The notes beneath the pieces are model-generated. The model had not been told where the DNA came from, searched no databases, and saw only the letters and a list, made by a program, of their open reading frames with translations. Of a stretch of DNA of 64,000 bases, positions 1 to 14,801 are shown piece after piece. The stretch is from Perkinsus marinus ATCC 50983 (Eukaryota > Perkinsozoa > Perkinsida > Perkinsidae), in contig NW_003210480.1 in the NCBI RefSeq assembly GCF_000006405.1, positions 120,266 to 184,265 of the forward strand, in the 5' to 3' direction. A program made the translations under genes and the position numbers. Every line of letters begins with the position of its first letter. The first letter of the stretch is position 1.

Positions 1-90
1 AGTCAGTTTCCCATGTAAATGTCATCATCACATTAGCAACATTTTCTTCCATTGTTATCAATCCCTACGAGGGACGTTATCTCTCAAAGC
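1..90 (-). repeat. Repeat family C, copy 1
   Basis: On the minus strand this matches 31672-31785: both hold the phrase GATGATGACATTTACATGGG followed by a GAACTGATT-like stretch, with a GTTTGATAACAA-like lead. Related pieces lie near 22530 and 28330. The family is dispersed and its ends are not defined here. Confidence 0.5.
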
Positions 91-261
91 CGAATAGATC
101 TCTATCAGAGTAAACTGTACACCCAACTGCTGTTTTCATAAAAAGTTGAAAAATTCTCTTCATTTTTGGTGTCCTAGTTATCTAGTTTCTAATACAATCC
201 CTTTAATTGTTAAATTTAATTTTATTATAGACATCTCTAAATTTACCACTGACATTCACCA

Positions 262-399
262 TTGGAGTTTCACCCGTTTTACGTGAAGTGGCGTAAAACA
301 CAGTGAGAACGCGATATTCAAACTATGCAGTAGTCGTGATGAAATATATTTTTCACTACTGTTTTTCATCATATCACTAGGGTGGCCGTGAAACTCCAT
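262..399 (+). mobile_element. MITE family A, copy 1
   Basis: Terminal inverted repeats GGAGTTTCACC / GTGAAACTCC enclose the family core (CGATATTC, GCAGTAGTCGTGA, CATATCACTAGGGTGG). The copy ends about five bases from the stop codon of the K+ channel gene, so it must form the start of that gene's 3' UTR. Confidence 0.85.
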
Positions 400-403
400 T
401 GAA

Positions 404-3400
404 TTACTCGACCACGCAGCCCACCTCGTATCGAATCAGTAGGGAAGCCTTCAGAATAGGCGCCAACGGATCCAGCACTGGTCCTCGCGTGAGCAACCTC
501 ATCGCAGCCAGACGATTGTTGTCCTCCTCCTCTTCCTCCATTATCAACAGATTCGTGTGTCTTGCCAGAATAGCGACCGCTGCTGTGTTCCCCGATTGGA
601 CGCACATTTGCAGGGGAGCTTGCCGATCAGTTGACATGCGCTGAAATGATCAAAAACATGAAACACGGAAGGATATAAGCAGTACAGGAATATATGTTGG
701 GTTTCCTTAACTGAGCTCGTAGGTTTCCTCACTATTTTATGAAAAATCACACGATTTTGGGTATAAGTATACAAAACTTCCTCAAAGTTCCCATATTCCT
801 AGCAACACGTGTAGTTGACCATGTGCATATATATTCCCACACTGGATATAAGTCTTCTGCAATGTAGTTATTGTGCTATTTTATTATGTTATATTATATT
901 CTGCTATGCACTATTATTCCTCATGTAGTAGTATACATCTATGCACTATAAAGGTAGTATGCACAGTTTTTGCGAAAATCTCTCGAAAACAGGTATATCA
1001 ACATTTACAACTAATCAACGAGTATATAACAACACTTCCTCACTGCGAGAATGGCAATTTCAATGCAAAAAAAATTCACAAAATATACAAAAATCAACGA
1101 AATGCGACTATCGAGAGAGGACATACGATACCGCAACCTACACTGCCATATACTGCCGATTCCTCTCTGTCAATCTGATCCACCGACGAGTTGGAGCCCA
1201 TGTCCTCACCCAAGCGGACCTGCCCGCCTCGATTCCAGATCTGCCGTCCTAGTGCTGCCACAGCATCGGCCGCATTGCTCGGGCCGATTGCCGTGCTATC
1301 CCCCTCTGGTTTTAGGAAAAAGTTCACCTATAAAATATAATAAACTCTGTTATTTTTACCTAGTGAGAGAACATATTTCACGACTACTGCATGTCACCGC
1401 GAATATCGAGTTTTACGCTACTTTCCGTAAAACGGGTGGTGAAACTCCAATGATAACGTAAAATTCAAACACCCATGAAGCTTCAATAGAGTTTCACCAC
1501 CCTAGTGATATAAAAAACACCAGTGAAAAACATAATTTCACGACTTCTGCATAGTGCGAATATCGCGTTTTTCACCGAGTTTTACGCCCCTTCCCGTAAA
1601 ACGGGTTGTGAAACTCCAATATCTCCTTCCCCTCACATTAGTCCCAAAGCCCACAAGCAGTAGAAGAACTTCAACGTTTCCACGCAGTGATGGTTCGCAT
1701 ATAATATGACGGTTATTCTCATCAACCGAATTTGGCGACGCTCCGTCAACTGACAGGGAAAATGTGAATAGAAACAAAATCATTTCCAAAGCTTACTTAG
1801 TAATTCTCTAATTCGTTTGCTTTTCTCGGGAGCATTCTCGCCACCAATATCTTCCATTGCAACGCAGAGGCATTTGTCCAGATAAGGTCCATGCAAATCG
1901 GGCATCGCATCAACACACTCGATAAAAGACTTCCTATCCAGCTGATACACTTCGCAAAAAGTCGCGCATACGGCGATTTCCGGCCAGGTATAATCGTCCA
2001 CAAACAGGGCTTTTTCACCCACATAATCGCCGGGCTCCAGCGCCATCAGCGTTTTACTAAGCCCGTATATAGAGGCTCTCCCATCACTCGCGATGGAGTT
2101 TCCAGGCCGCTCGTTGAGTGCCAAAAAAGAAGGATAAGCATTTCCAGTTTGACGACTACGTCTTAACGCCGCGGGAACTTCACCTGAAACCGTAACAGAT
2201 AATATATTATAATATTTTTTTCTGGTTAACCTACATGTCCTGTCCCTCTTGCACTTTATGAGCCCCCTTACTACGAATAGCATACAATCAGCTCTATCTC
2301 CAGCGTAGAATAGCAGATCTCCCGGTGCAAAATACCTGTTGGGGTGATACGAAGAGGAACTATAGGAAACATATGAACTCGCACGATGGAGTTTTACAAC
2401 GCGTTTTACGTAAAACTCTGTGAAAAAAATGCGATATTCGCGGTGATATGCAGTAGTCGTGAAATATTTTTTTCACATCACTAGGGTGAACCTCCAATGT
2501 GAAGTAACAAAGGAAGATCCATTTCATTCACACACGGTTGCCCAAATGGAATTGGCTATAATCTGTCACTTCCAAAACTCGACAAAAAAAAGTTCGCCGA
2601 GAGCTTTTCAAATGATATGTTCGAATTCCGAGTTTTCGGGTACTCTGTGAACAAGTGAATTTTAATACATAGTCTACCAAAACAGGGACAATGAGAAAGT
2701 CTGCCCGCACAACGAAAACTCATCCGCGGACGGTGTGGTAAAAATCGCACATCTGTTGGTGACAATATGAAAATTTTGGGAGGAAATTTCGGGAAATTCT
2801 TGCTGGTTTCTGTTGACTTCTAACCCGATTCTTCCATAAACTCCAATGATAAGTGAGGAAACTCATGAGCTCAGCTGAGGAAAGCGATTACATATACATT
2901 GCAGCTCTGCTCGTGGACGCATACAAACTCTTAATCGCGAGTGCGCCAGAAAACTACTTCCCATTTTAGAAACTCCACCAGATCGAGAAACGCTACCAGA
3001 ATTTTTCCCGCAACACTGAGGAATTCAGTAAAACGTTGAATTTCAAATGGTATCAAATGCTCTTTCTCGATGCGTTTGAGGTTAACATTTACGCCGGAAA
3101 TAAATACGGTGATCCTATACCTTAACACGGTCGTCGTCATCGTCGTCTTCACGACAAACACATTTCGAAATGAGCATAAGCTTCTCACTTGGTTAAAACG
3201 ACAGAGGCAACTCGGCCGAGCTGAATATCGGTAATCTTCACGTCAAACCACTTGTAGTGTTTCAGCATCCTTCCCATCACTCCTACCAATACTCTATTAC
3301 GAAGCCCATCAGATGTTCGTAGCATCCTGAGAGGGTAAAGCGACGACATACCACATGTTCAAGTGCGTCTATCGGTGTCCAGTGGACGCCTTTAAACGAC

Positions 3401-6400
3401 TACTATTGGACCACAGTTGAATGGAGTTTCACCACCCGTTTTACGTGAAAAACGCGATAACCGCGGTGATATGCAGTAGTCGCGGAGCATGTTATTCAAT
3501 ACTGTTTTATATGTGAAACTTCGATGAACTATCCTTACTGCGGGCAAAAAATAATATTAATAGTATTAATTTAATACCATAAATCGCTCAACTTCTAAGC
3601 AGAATTGTTGCCTACGTGAGTAAGTCAGACTTAGCCTGCTCGTTAGCCTGGTTTTGAAAGAGCCTCTCGAGGAACCGCCGCACTTGAACTTGCACTCTGT
3701 GATCGACGTTGTTACTGTGCATGTATCTGAAAACCAAACACACTCACAGGATCACCTACTGCTACGACGTATCATCACTACTTCATCGCGGTCTTCAACC
3801 GAGCTCTGAAGTCGGCACCAACTTCATCATATGTCAAAATCAACGAACATAGTAGACCAGAAAACAATGCAAACAAATTGCCGGCTACTATTTCGCATAT
3901 TATGCAAAATCTGAGAGAAAAAAGTGTTTTCAAAGGTCGTCACCGAGAGAGAGCCTACACTCTTTCGTGGTGATTCGACGCGTGGATGTCACCGTAGCCG
4001 ACCGTCGTGATGGTTGATATCATAAAATACAGACAAGCCGCATACTGCTGTATTCGCGTCATGTACCACCAGTCGTCATCGACAGAGCCGAATTCCTGAG
4101 AGAAAAATGCGCTCACCAAGATTCGAACCGGGGCGGAATGATGTCTACCGTTATCCACCCCCCGGGGCCCCCCTCAGCTAAATAGCCGTCCGCTCCGACT
4201 GCCCACCATATACAGGCACCCCAATGAGCCACCAGCACCAACAGCATCACCAACTTGGAGACCCCCACGAGGAGCACCAGCACTTCACTTTCCATACGAT
4301 ACTCTATGTGAGTCATAACGTGATGTCGCAAGTACGCCGTTCGGCCGACAAGAACAAGTCTGAGCAGTCTCAGACAGTTACACACGAGTGACGCGCTGGG
4401 GAAAAAGAAATATGGAAACGCCCCCACGAGGTCAATGATGAACCAAGTCTTGAGGTATTGGCAGATGAGAACTCGCGGGTCCCGAACGAGTGCACCATCT
4501 TTATAGATGCCAGTGAAGCACGTCACGAGTATGTTGACAGCGAAAATGATATCTTGGAGCGGCAGAAAGTGCATCAGCTGGGATTGCTTTCGATCTTCAT
4601 CGGTGAGGTAGAAGGCGAGCGAAAATGGAATCAGCGTTGCATGATACATAATACATATGGAAAGTATGAAGTCCCACGACAACCTGACGAGATGATGGTA
4701 TGAAAAAAACACTAGTCAGCAGCGAATAACACGTATAACACTTTCGGGGGATATTTTCGCAAAGTGCATTTTCTTAACTTCACGTAAAACGGGTGGTGAA
4801 ACTCCAACGAGGATGAGCTCACCTAGTCTGTGAATAGGGGTCAGCAACAAGATACCTAGCGCCAGTGCTAATGGCCTCGAAGGGGTCCTCCATGAGGTAG
4901 TTGACGAAGGTGCGCTGCTTCTGTCCGTCATCATTGGTGTCATCGGGAACCAACGATACCATCCTTTCCAGCTGAAAACAATGAAAACTATGAGCAGTAG
5001 ATGCTTAATTTCATCGGGCAGGAGTGTGTGCAGAAACTAACAATAATTTTCTCTCATACGCATAGTCGACCCTATGCATGCTACTCAACGCTGAGATTAG
5101 ATGAGCAACAACCTCATAGAAGGTGGTTTACTACGGGTGTCGGTGACGTGATGAAAATTCCGAGGAAACTATGGTGAATCCTCGTTTGTTACTGAATGCT
5201 AATGCGTATATAAGCTCCTATGATTAGCTTTGGAAACTCCTGAGCTCAGTTGAGGAAAGCGAGCATATATTCCTACTCCAACACTGCAGAAATCCTACAA
5301 CTGTGGAGCTTCACCCGTTTTACGGAAAGTGGTGTAAAACTCGGTGAAAAACGCGATATTATTCGCGGTGATATGCAGTAGTCGTGAAATATGTTTTTCA
5401 TATCACTAGGGTGGCACTCCATTGCCTCACCTCCTCTTGTCTTAGCCTCTTGGAACGGGACTGTCCATTGACACTAATCCTCGCCCCGACAAGACTTCCA
5501 TCGCTCAGCTCTCCGCTGAGGCCATCTACCACAAGAGCAGATACTGCACGCATGCACATCCAAAGATATTCTTCCCTGTGCGCACTACTACTACTCACAT
5601 AACGTCAATGTTGGGTCTTCGTTTTCCAACTCCTCCCTGTACTTGGCGGCCAACTTCTTCATATTTGCCATTTCTGACACGACCGTAGTAGTCGTCGCTC
5701 CGTCTCGATTCGCCTCGAGAGAATCTATAAAAGTAAATTATCGATTTTGTTGTTGCCATATTTCACTACCATTGATGGGAAGTATAACACCATCGTGTTC
5801 ATGCTCCTTGTCAACTCCATGCTCCTGAGAAAATATCTTTAGGTTGAGCTTACAAGATACAAAATAGGTCCAACAACTGGCCATTGCCTCACCTCCTTCG
5901 CAAGTTGTATTAAAGATCCTCGAGTGCCACCGACCAACCGGCAAGTCCCCCTTGCTTCAGGTCCTCTCCTCGTCATGTGATTCGAAATACTTTTCCGTTT
6001 ATCAGTGGTCTCGGTCGACCCCAATGCTTCTCCTAAGGCCAAGCTTGGTGTTATTCTGCTATCCGATCGTTTCAATGATTTCTCGCTCCGTATCGCATCT
6101 TCCTCAGCTTCTCCTTCTACCACTCCTCCCTCAACTGCGTTTACTTCTCTCGGTAGCACCCTATGCTCGGCCTCTATTCGTGGTCGTCTGCCCGGCCTGA
6201 ACATCAACTGCTCCGTTCTCTGTTCAGGTGGAGCTTCTAATGGTGGTGGAGGAATCTGCACGCCTGCCCCGACGTTTCCATCCGACGAAGACGGCATTTT
6301 ATTTACTCTTCGAAGTACATTCTCCCGAGCTTTCCACCAACGCGCTGCTGCTGATGTCGACTTAGAGCGAGGTTCCGAACTCGTTCGATCTACCGCAGGA

Positions 6401-6962
6401 TCCTTACAGGGCGAGATGCTACATTTAATGGCATCTATCGACGAAGCTCTCCTCCGAAATTCCACTTTCGGATAAGACTTTCTCCCATCAGGAAGTGTCT
6501 TATCTGCAGACCCCGCACTAGCACGTCTATGGTGCGCAGCATGAGCTCGCGAGAAGATCGACTTGCGACTTTTGTGATGTCCAGCCTCTACATCCGAGTT
6601 TTCCCGTCCGTGAAAATGATGGTGAGCTCTCGTTGCAGATTCGTATGACGAGTGGATGCCGAAGTGGTTACGTATTTCTCGCAGTTGCAACGCTATAGGT
6701 GTTAATGAGGACTCCAGCAAGGCGCCAATACGGTTCTCAACGAGAGTTACGCTATCTACTGCTATAGCGTCTAGCACGTCGGCGTAAACCTAAGAGGAGT
6801 ATATTATCAACTTCGTTGTATACTATTCCCTACCTCTTTTATGGTTCTAGACACCACTTTTTCTATCACTCTGGTCATCATCTGTTGTTGTAGGGTGTCT
6901 CCGCCGAGAGAAACGCTCCCTCCGATAGAGGAATGTGCGGAGCTGCTTTTACCTACTACCAT
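404..6962 (-). CDS. Voltage-gated-like K+ channel with cNBD-fold and ankyrin repeats
   Basis: Sixteen exons, from 5': 6962-6834, 6789-5893, 5824-5770, 5724-5604, 5575-5431, 4971-4823, 4683-4149, 4095-3959, 3910-3782, 3726-3616, 3326-3189, 2335-2235, 2183-1797, 1749-1637, 1327-1142, 640-404. All phases match and the total is 3570 nt (1189 aa). The protein has a long cytoplasmic N-terminus (about 490 aa), S1-S5 (about 500-675), the K+ selectivity filter TTVGYGD (about 707-713), S6 and a C-linker (about 723-845). A cyclic-nucleotide-binding fold follows (APGDLLFYAGDRAD, then LEPGDYVGEKALF), then at least two ankyrin-like repeats (GASPNSVDENNR, SGNTAAVAILARH). This order matches plant AKT-type inward channels. 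The position where cAMP/cGMP-gated channels have a phosphate-binding Arg reads YTWPEIAV, so true nucleotide gating is doubtful. The start is the first ATG in the 5' exon; an exon further upstream is possible. It is divergent from NKAP, with 878 bp between the two start codons. Confidence 0.88.
680..844 (-). mobile_element. MITE family B, intronic copy
   Basis: Reverse copy. GGAATATATGTT at the left and GTAGTTGACCATGTGCATAT plus CCCACACTG at the right are the two ends of family B. It lies in the last intron of the K+ channel gene (641-1141). Confidence 0.75.
1361..1450 (-). mobile_element. MITE family A, truncated intronic copy
   Basis: Keeps the family A core ACGACTACTGCAT and the end GGTGGTGAAACTCCAA but lacks the opposite terminus. 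It lies in a K+ channel intron. Confidence 0.75.
1487..1620 (-). mobile_element. MITE family A, intronic copy
   Basis: Full-length reverse copy with termini AGAGTTTCACCACC and GTTGTGAAACTCC. It sits in the K+ channel intron 1328-1636, next to the truncated copy at 1361-1450. Confidence 0.85.
2387..2497 (+). mobile_element. MITE family A, intronic copy
   Basis: TGGAGTTTTACAACGCG at the left, CACTAGGGTGAACCTCCA at the right and the core GATATGCAGTAGTCGTGAAA. It lies in the 853-nt K+ channel intron 2336-3188. Confidence 0.8.
2733..2909 (+). mobile_element. MITE family B, intronic copy
   Basis: Contains TGTTGGTGACAATATGAAAA, TAAGTGAGGAAACTC and GAGCTCAGCTGAGGAAAGCG, the diagnostic blocks of family B in order. 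It shares the K+ channel intron 2336-3188 with a family A copy. Confidence 0.8.
3421..3525 (+). mobile_element. MITE family A, intronic copy
   Basis: TGGAGTTTCACCACCCG end with the core GGTGATATGCAGTAGTCG; the right end is diverged (GTGAAACTTCGAT). It fills the 289-nt K+ channel intron 3327-3615. Confidence 0.8.
4775..4808 (-). mobile_element. MITE family A remnant
   Basis: Only one terminus is left (CACGTAAAACGGGTGGTGAA, then ACTCCAA). It lies in the 139-nt K+ channel intron 4684-4822. Confidence 0.65.
5137..5286 (+). mobile_element. MITE family B, degraded intronic copy
   Basis: GATGAAAATTCCGAGGAAAC, then CCTATGATTAG and GAGCTCAGTTGAGGAAAGCG, then CAACACTG. The left end is eroded. It lies in the K+ channel intron 4972-5430. 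Confidence 0.65.
5303..5422 (+). mobile_element. MITE family A, intronic copy
   Basis: GTGGAGCTTCACCCG left end, GGTGATATGCAGTAGTCGTG core and AGGGTGGCACTCCA right end. It ends only eight bases from the splice donor at 5430, so insertion came very close to disrupting splicing of the K+ channel. Confidence 0.85.
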
Positions 6963-7840
6963 GGGCTGGGGATCGACAAAGGTGAGGGGAAGGGAAAAAT
7001 CCCTGTGATTTCGGGGTCGTTCAATAAACCGATTTCGAAACTCAGAATTGTTTCCAGAATTGCTTATTACACGTATAATACGATGCAAGAATCGATTCTG
7101 AATTAACCCTTCCTGCACCACCTCACTCGGAGAGGGGGAAACGGGAGAGGGGTGACCACTAGATGCGGTCGCCTCTCTCGTGCCGACGTCCTCATATGGA
7201 GTTCAATTCTAGTCCTAGCGTGGAAAGTGCGCTGTTCATGAGCGTTGAGAAATATTCAAGGACTTTCGAGTATGCAAGTTTGGTTTCACGAGAGTCGCAG
7301 GTTCGATCCGCGGCAAGGTGACTTTTCAATCATTTTTCTCCTGCGTGGCGTACAAGTAGGAAGTTCCTCAACAGTAAGGCGATTCTATATCTTGGATCAC
7401 CATACGGGGAGATGAGTTCTACAGCTTGTAAGTTCCCTCGCTAAACCGTTTGAGCTGAGCTGAGTTGTAGGTTTTCTGGTAGCGAATGCTTAATGCAAGA
7501 TGTGCTATCTGGTTCGAATGTGGACAATGTGCCAGCCAAATGCGGACACTTCCGTAAGCAGGCCCTTTGTAAGAGTCTGAAGGGGGCTCACACCTAGAAC
7601 CTTCCCTCCGCAGCTCTGACAGTCATCGGTGATACTTGAATGCTATCAATGCTCATTCATTACGGCAAGAATCATAGCTCTCGCGTCAAGCGTGCGTTAT
7701 ACTCTGCCAGAGCCTTCACGACGCCCAGGGCGTTAGCCTTACAGACAACCGGAGAAACGATCGAATCCCGCGCCCTACGGTTGTTCATACTTCAGCTGGA
7801 GGTTAATCCTGAATTCCTCAGTAGTTCTCCTCCCCTTTTA
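6963..7840. promoter_or_regulatory. Divergent promoter region, K+ channel / NKAP
   Basis: Stretch between the start codons of the two divergent genes. No TATA-like box is convincing. At about 7296-7316 the run GCAGGTTCGATCC looks like a tRNA T-arm, but no matching acceptor, D or anticodon arms were found. No family A or B element is present here, in contrast with the introns on either side. Confidence 0.4.
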
Positions 7841-11427
<3,587 letters not shown>

Positions 11428-11633
11428 TGTTAACGACGTAACATCATTATATTTCAACAGTTTTGTTGTTGTTGTGTCAACTAGTGCATTCATGAGGCGG
11501 GCTTAGAATGAAACGCGACTGCAGAGGAGGATGACATGGGGTGACGGTTTTGGAAAAACTTGATGTAGGGTATTGTCCCGCTGAGGACATCGATGCTAGG
11601 GAGAATAGAATGAAATGTGTGACTGTGAAGTAG

Positions 11634-14600
11634 ATGGTCGGCGACCAGCTACTTTACAGGTACTTCGAGCCTGCGACCACTGGTCGTAGGTTCGAGTTGT
11701 CGATAGGGTATGCATCATTTCCCACTACCACGTGCATTTCGTTGCTGGGTTTTGTTCAGCTACCAGAGGCAAGTATTCGCCTTCAATATATGTCAAAGTT
11801 ATCATATTTATCGCCCGTGATATCGAAGGAGGTTTTTCCCCGCGTGGGAAGCATTTTCGGGCATGATTTATACTTATGGGCACCCAGAGGGGGGCGATGC
11901 CCATTCTGCGAAACATGCGATACAATACGTCCAGGCAGACTATCCAAACCGAAACTAATCATACGATTACCCTGGCCTTATCTTGCCGTAACGGTGCGAT
12001 TCGAGTGCTGCCGCTGTCAGCGGAGCTGGCACGCATGGGAACCTGCATATTTGGAAACCTGCCCGCTCGAAATTCAGGCGGAGCTCCCTTTCATCGCGAC
12101 TAGAAGCCGTGGCTTGGACTTGAGCCTCATCGAGCTATTGAGGACTTACCTCTTGTCGAGTGGGGCCATATCTCAAGGAATAGGGTATATCAATTCGCAA
12201 CTATCACGAGAATATCAACGGCGTGCGAAGGCTTATGATAAGAGATGGACTGAATCATTGCAGAACCCCTTCATGCAGGGGCAGACTCGAGCCAGAGCTC
12301 CGATACCACAACGAATCTGGCCTCTCAGTTATAGCTCGGTAGTGCGAGTGATGTTACTCGACTTCTGGCAACAAAAACCATATCTACTCCGGGAGTTGGC
12401 GACAGTCGTATCGTCGTCAAGTCTAGCCATAGACTACCAGCGCAAGATATCCAAACGCGTGATTGAATCTCGTGCTCTGGGTCAGGCCATGACGTGTGTT
12501 GGAGACTACAATATGATCCTTACGACAGTGATCGTTCCCACAACGAGATGTGAATATCTTAAAGATGCGTTGACCGAAGTATATGGAAGGCATCTGAGAG
12601 CTGGCGTGGACCATCCTACAGTGCTTTACACCGATGTTGGATGCTGTGCAGCATCCAGCGACGGCTCAGGAACCCTCCAAAAATACGTCCCTAGCGGAGT
12701 CAATATACGATTAGATCCGATGCATTGCATAATGCGAATGGTGAGAGCTAGTGATCAGTCGCACTTGCTCAAGAACAAGTTTGCTAAAGATTTGTCGAAA
12801 GCCTTCTTCGTCTGCAACTTGGAAGACGAGAGGGCCCTGCGAGCTGCTAGAGAGGCCTTGGGAATGACTGGAAGGATCCCCAAATCGGAGAGGTTGAAAT
12901 TCGTCAGGAGGTCGGTGCCAGAGCCGAACGAACTCGATTCAAGGGTCGAACGGGTCATTCGTACATACCATTCCGTGGACGAATCGATGAAGCGTGAGTG
13001 GGAGGAAGAGTGCGCTTTGAAAAAGCTGACCGGACAGAGTGAGCCCTCCACACTTATGGCGGCTCCGCTCGGGTCACACTACCGACCGCTACTGGGCGAA
13101 ACTTTCTGGCTAACCTATGAACATCAGCGTGTCCATCTGTTGGGCGGTTGTCTGACAGATTGCGCAGAAAGCATGATGAAGGTAGGGGTTACCAGATACC
13201 GGAACAGCTCGATAGAATTGGATCACTTTCGCTCCCTTCGGGGAACATCTAGAGTAGAATGTGTACATTCTCTCTACGATCGTGCATTCAAAAGCCTTAC
13301 GCGCGTGTCTCGCTCGTTGTACGATCTGAAACTATTATGGACGATTCATGCGGCCAATCGTCGTGCAAGACTCCGTCTCGGCATGCGTGTCCCCGATGTT
13401 CACCAAACTCCGAGAGAGATTGAGCTTATGGGAGATGTCGCGAGGGAAATGTACCCAGATTTTCGATTGGTGGCACGTGATGCACCTCTTCCGATCGTGG
13501 GATTCGATTATTGCGCGTCACTAGACGAGATACCACCCGAGGAGGACATCCTCAGTGCGGAAGTGCCTTTGGCACAGCGAGGAGCGATCCTTGATGAGAT
13601 TATGAACGACGAGCAGGACACAACCACCGACACGGAGAGTGCTGGATTTAGGTCCATTCTAGAGGGTGAAATCGACGGTGGCGATGGAGCAGAAGAGCCA
13701 GCGGGCGAATCTGATTCCGATGAGAGTACTGACTCCGATGAAGAGCCTTGTGGAGGACGAACTTTCGATCCTCTACCAGTGGCAACTAAGCGCCGTAAGT
13801 TCCTGAGATGGCGAACCAAGGCTCAGAGTGCAAGTTACTTCCGCATAGATCATGAGGTCGGTGGTGCGATGGAACGTGCATTCACTTCTCTCCGTTTGGA
13901 GTACCCCAGGGCAACTGCCGCCGAACTGTTGAAACTCTATACTCGTGATTATCTCATGAAAGAACGTGCGAATCATGAGATCGATGGCAGAAGACCGATA
14001 TCTTATCATCCGACGTCCATCTTATACGTAGAGCAGTGGCTTTCAGGATACCGTAAGCGTAGCTCTTTCGCAGGATCGGCTGGAAGCTTCAATCTCAAGA
14101 GTATGGAAGCTTTCGGGAATCTCGAGAGATCACTCGCAGCTCAGTCTTCGAATAAATCCCCGACTGAGGCGGTGGTCGTGGTTCACGAGCACGCGACTTT
14201 GGACAGCGGACCTGCAGAGATAACAGCCAATGATCTACAGGATGAGTTAGAGACTCGGCCGCGTAAGCGAATGAGAATCAGCCCGGCCGAAGGCCCTGTG
14301 CAGCAAGCAATACAGACTCGAGCGCAAGATCAAGTGCCCCGGCAGTCTCCAAGGGAATTCAAGGGTCGGAAATGTAGGTTTTGCGGGAAAATACTCCGAA
14401 AAGGCTTCAACGAGCATATCTACGATGGGAGCACTCACGGATTATGTCCCTACCGTGATGCGGCTGCAGAAAACAAAAAGGATGAGGAGAAGAAATTGGA
14501 GGACGAGCGCGTTGAAGCTGCCATACAGCAGGCTTTGATGGCCGATACCTTGATGGGCGCAGACAAAACTGGTCGTAAATGTTCGAAGTGCCGAAGACCG

Positions 14601-14801
14601 TATAAATCATGGTTAGTTCGCAAAGGGCGCTCGTTGCATCACCAGCAGTTTCGAGCTCCAGTGGGCAACGATAAATATACACAAGTTATTTGGTGCCCAC
14701 TCTTGGATGGTGAAGAGGAACTAGAAACTCTCCAGAACGAGCAGATCCAGAGGAAGCGCGAGCGCTGGCGGGAGGCAAACGAGAGGAAGAAGAACAAATG
14801 A
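11634..14801 (+). CDS. DDE-type transposase-like protein, intact 1055 aa
   Basis: A single uninterrupted ORF, unlike the intron-rich genes around it. N-terminal zinc-ribbon-like pairs CPFC (about 89-92) and CCRC (about 125-128) precede a predicted DDE core: D267 in SLAIDYQRKISKRV, D334 in VLYTDVGCC, RLDPMHCIMRM at 359-369 and E542 in GTSRVECVHS. The D-C-C and RLD-x-x-H pattern and the GTS-x-E block resemble the eukaryotic transposase group that includes KDZ-like and DUF6729-bearing proteins; the family name is from memory and is not verified. An acidic linker (about 650-700) and two C-terminal CxxC...H...C modules (GRKCRFCGKI, GRKCSKCRRP) follow. No terminal inverted repeats or target duplication were recognised on either side. 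It begins about 200 bp after NKAP. Confidence 0.75.
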   Translation: MVGDQLLYRYFEPATTGRRFELSIGYASFPTTTCISLLGFVQLPEASIRLQYMSKLSYLSPVISKEVFPRVGSIFGHDLYLWAPRGGRCPFCETCDTIRPGRLSKPKLIIRLPWPYLAVTVRFECCRCQRSWHAWEPAYLETCPLEIQAELPFIATRSRGLDLSLIELLRTYLLSSGAISQGIGYINSQLSREYQRRAKAYDKRWTESLQNPFMQGQTRARAPIPQRIWPLSYSSVVRVMLLDFWQQKPYLLRELATVVSSSSLAIDYQRKISKRVIESRALGQAMTCVGDYNMILTTVIVPTTRCEYLKDALTEVYGRHLRAGVDHPTVLYTDVGCCAASSDGSGTLQKYVPSGVNIRLDPMHCIMRMVRASDQSHLLKNKFAKDLSKAFFVCNLEDERALRAAREALGMTGRIPKSERLKFVRRSVPEPNELDSRVERVIRTYHSVDESMKREWEEECALKKLTGQSEPSTLMAAPLGSHYRPLLGETFWLTYEHQRVHLLGGCLTDCAESMMKVGVTRYRNSSIELDHFRSLRGTSRVECVHSLYDRAFKSLTRVSRSLYDLKLLWTIHAANRRARLRLGMRVPDVHQTPREIELMGDVAREMYPDFRLVARDAPLPIVGFDYCASLDEIPPEEDILSAEVPLAQRGAILDEIMNDEQDTTTDTESAGFRSILEGEIDGGDGAEEPAGESDSDESTDSDEEPCGGRTFDPLPVATKRRKFLRWRTKAQSASYFRIDHEVGGAMERAFTSLRLEYPRATAAELLKLYTRDYLMKERANHEIDGRRPISYHPTSILYVEQWLSGYRKRSSFAGSAGSFNLKSMEAFGNLERSLAAQSSNKSPTEAVVVVHEHATLDSGPAEITANDLQDELETRPRKRMRISPAEGPVQQAIQTRAQDQVPRQSPREFKGRKCRFCGKILRKGFNEHIYDGSTHGLCPYRDAAAENKKDEEKKLEDERVEAAIQQALMADTLMGADKTGRKCSKCRRPYKSWLVRKGRSLHHQQFRAPVGNDKYTQVIWCPLLDGEEELETLQNEQIQRKRERWREANERKKNK

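Noticed and set aside
1051-1461. 136-codon plus-strand ORF
   Set aside because: Antisense to an ankyrin-region exon and running into a MITE; no domain.
6005-6475. 156-codon plus-strand ORF
   Set aside because: Antisense to the large second exon of the K+ channel, whose frame and splice phases fit the rest of the gene.
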